A stretch of 41,323 nucleotides of DNA, from contig JAITGS010000056.1 of NCBI GenBank assembly GCA_031280435.1, positions 1 to 41,323 of the forward strand. Reading direction: 5' to 3'. The notes under the pieces were generated by a model that saw nothing but the letters and a program-made list of their open reading frames with translations, did no database searches and was not told the DNA's origin. Within the stretch, counting starts at the first letter, position 1. Every line of letters starts with the position of its first letter. A program made the translations under genes and the position numbers. Positions 41,221-41,323 of this stretch are shown here, one piece after another. Source of the DNA: Tannerellaceae bacterium (GTDB lineage Bacteria; Bacteroidota; Bacteroidia; Bacteroidales; Tannerellaceae).

Positions 41221-41323
41221 TCGGGGGTTCCCAAAATGTTTTCGGGGGTTCCCAAAATGGTTTCGGGGGTTCCCAAAATGTTTTCGGGGGTTCCCAAAAT
41301 GTTTTCGGGGGATCCCAAATTGT
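41221..41323. repeat. Array F: five 21-bp repeats running off the window edge
   Basis: TCGGGGGTTCCCAAAATGTT-type units start at 41221, 41242, 41263, 41284 and 41305, exactly 21 bp apart, the last cut by the window end and already diverging (GGATCCC). Each unit contains GGG-TT-CCC. It is unrelated in sequence to arrays A-E, but shares the exact 21-bp period of E. Confidence 0.93.

Overview
The window looks like chromosomal DNA of a member of the Bacteroidales (Bacteroidota). The basis is gene content and order: ftsK-lolA-trxB; dnaN, a DnaQ-like exonuclease, coaBC, a DUF4835 gene, recN and rlmB; and recQ-recJ. Several starts are also preceded by the Bacteroides-type -7 promoter element TAnnTTTG. 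Genus cannot be fixed from the sequence alone. No phage, plasmid, insertion-sequence transposase, CRISPR or rRNA was seen.

Layout. 1-694 is an intergenic array of ~40-bp repeats. 695-6240 (minus) is an operon of ftsK, a lolA-like gene, trxB and a GHL10-type glycoside hydrolase. 6241-7019 is a repeat-rich divergent intergenic region. 7020-9025 (plus) holds an unrecognised helical protein and a threonine aldolase. 9076-14292 (plus) is a compact glycosaminoglycan-degradation set: a heparinase II/III-type lyase, a PL8 lyase and a GH88 unsaturated glucuronyl hydrolase. A 23-bp repeat array follows, then the housekeeping operon 14624-21146 (plus). 21147-21622 is intergenic and holds a possible small RNA. 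21623-22207 (minus) is a Crp/Fnr regulator. 22335-26684 (minus) is a single-chain fused CarA-CarB. After a second repeat-rich gap come a PurF-type amidophosphoribosyltransferase and a phosphoethanolamine transferase (minus). A tRNA-Arg(TCT) lies at 31434-31507 (plus). 31995-36838 (minus) carries a DPP IV-like peptidase, a membrane-fusion protein and a TolC-family protein, with a sigma-54-like promoter and a palindromic upstream site in front. 37251-40899 (minus) is recJ-recQ. The window ends in a 21-bp repeat array.

How the genes work together. Most genes serve chromosome handling (FtsK, DnaN, the exonuclease, RecN, RecQ, RecJ), nucleotide precursor supply (CarAB, PurF), cofactor and redox metabolism (CoaBC, TrxB), and the envelope (LolA-like, DUF4835, TolC/MFP, phosphoethanolamine transferase). 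The two lyases plus GH88 form a logical route from uronic-acid polysaccharide to unsaturated disaccharides to monosaccharides, but no SusC/SusD pair, sulfatase or dedicated regulator is visible.

The most unusual signal lies between the genes. Five long intergenic gaps hold arrays of short tandem repeats that do not share sequence with each other. Their periods fall at or near whole numbers of DNA turns: exactly 21 bp, exactly 42 bp, 40-41 bp, and one at 23 bp. One array has seven 16-bp palindromes spaced exactly 42 bp apart. Two of the gaps also hold a ~125-bp element bounded by 34-bp inverted REP-like ends and set between inverted copies of its local flanking sequence.
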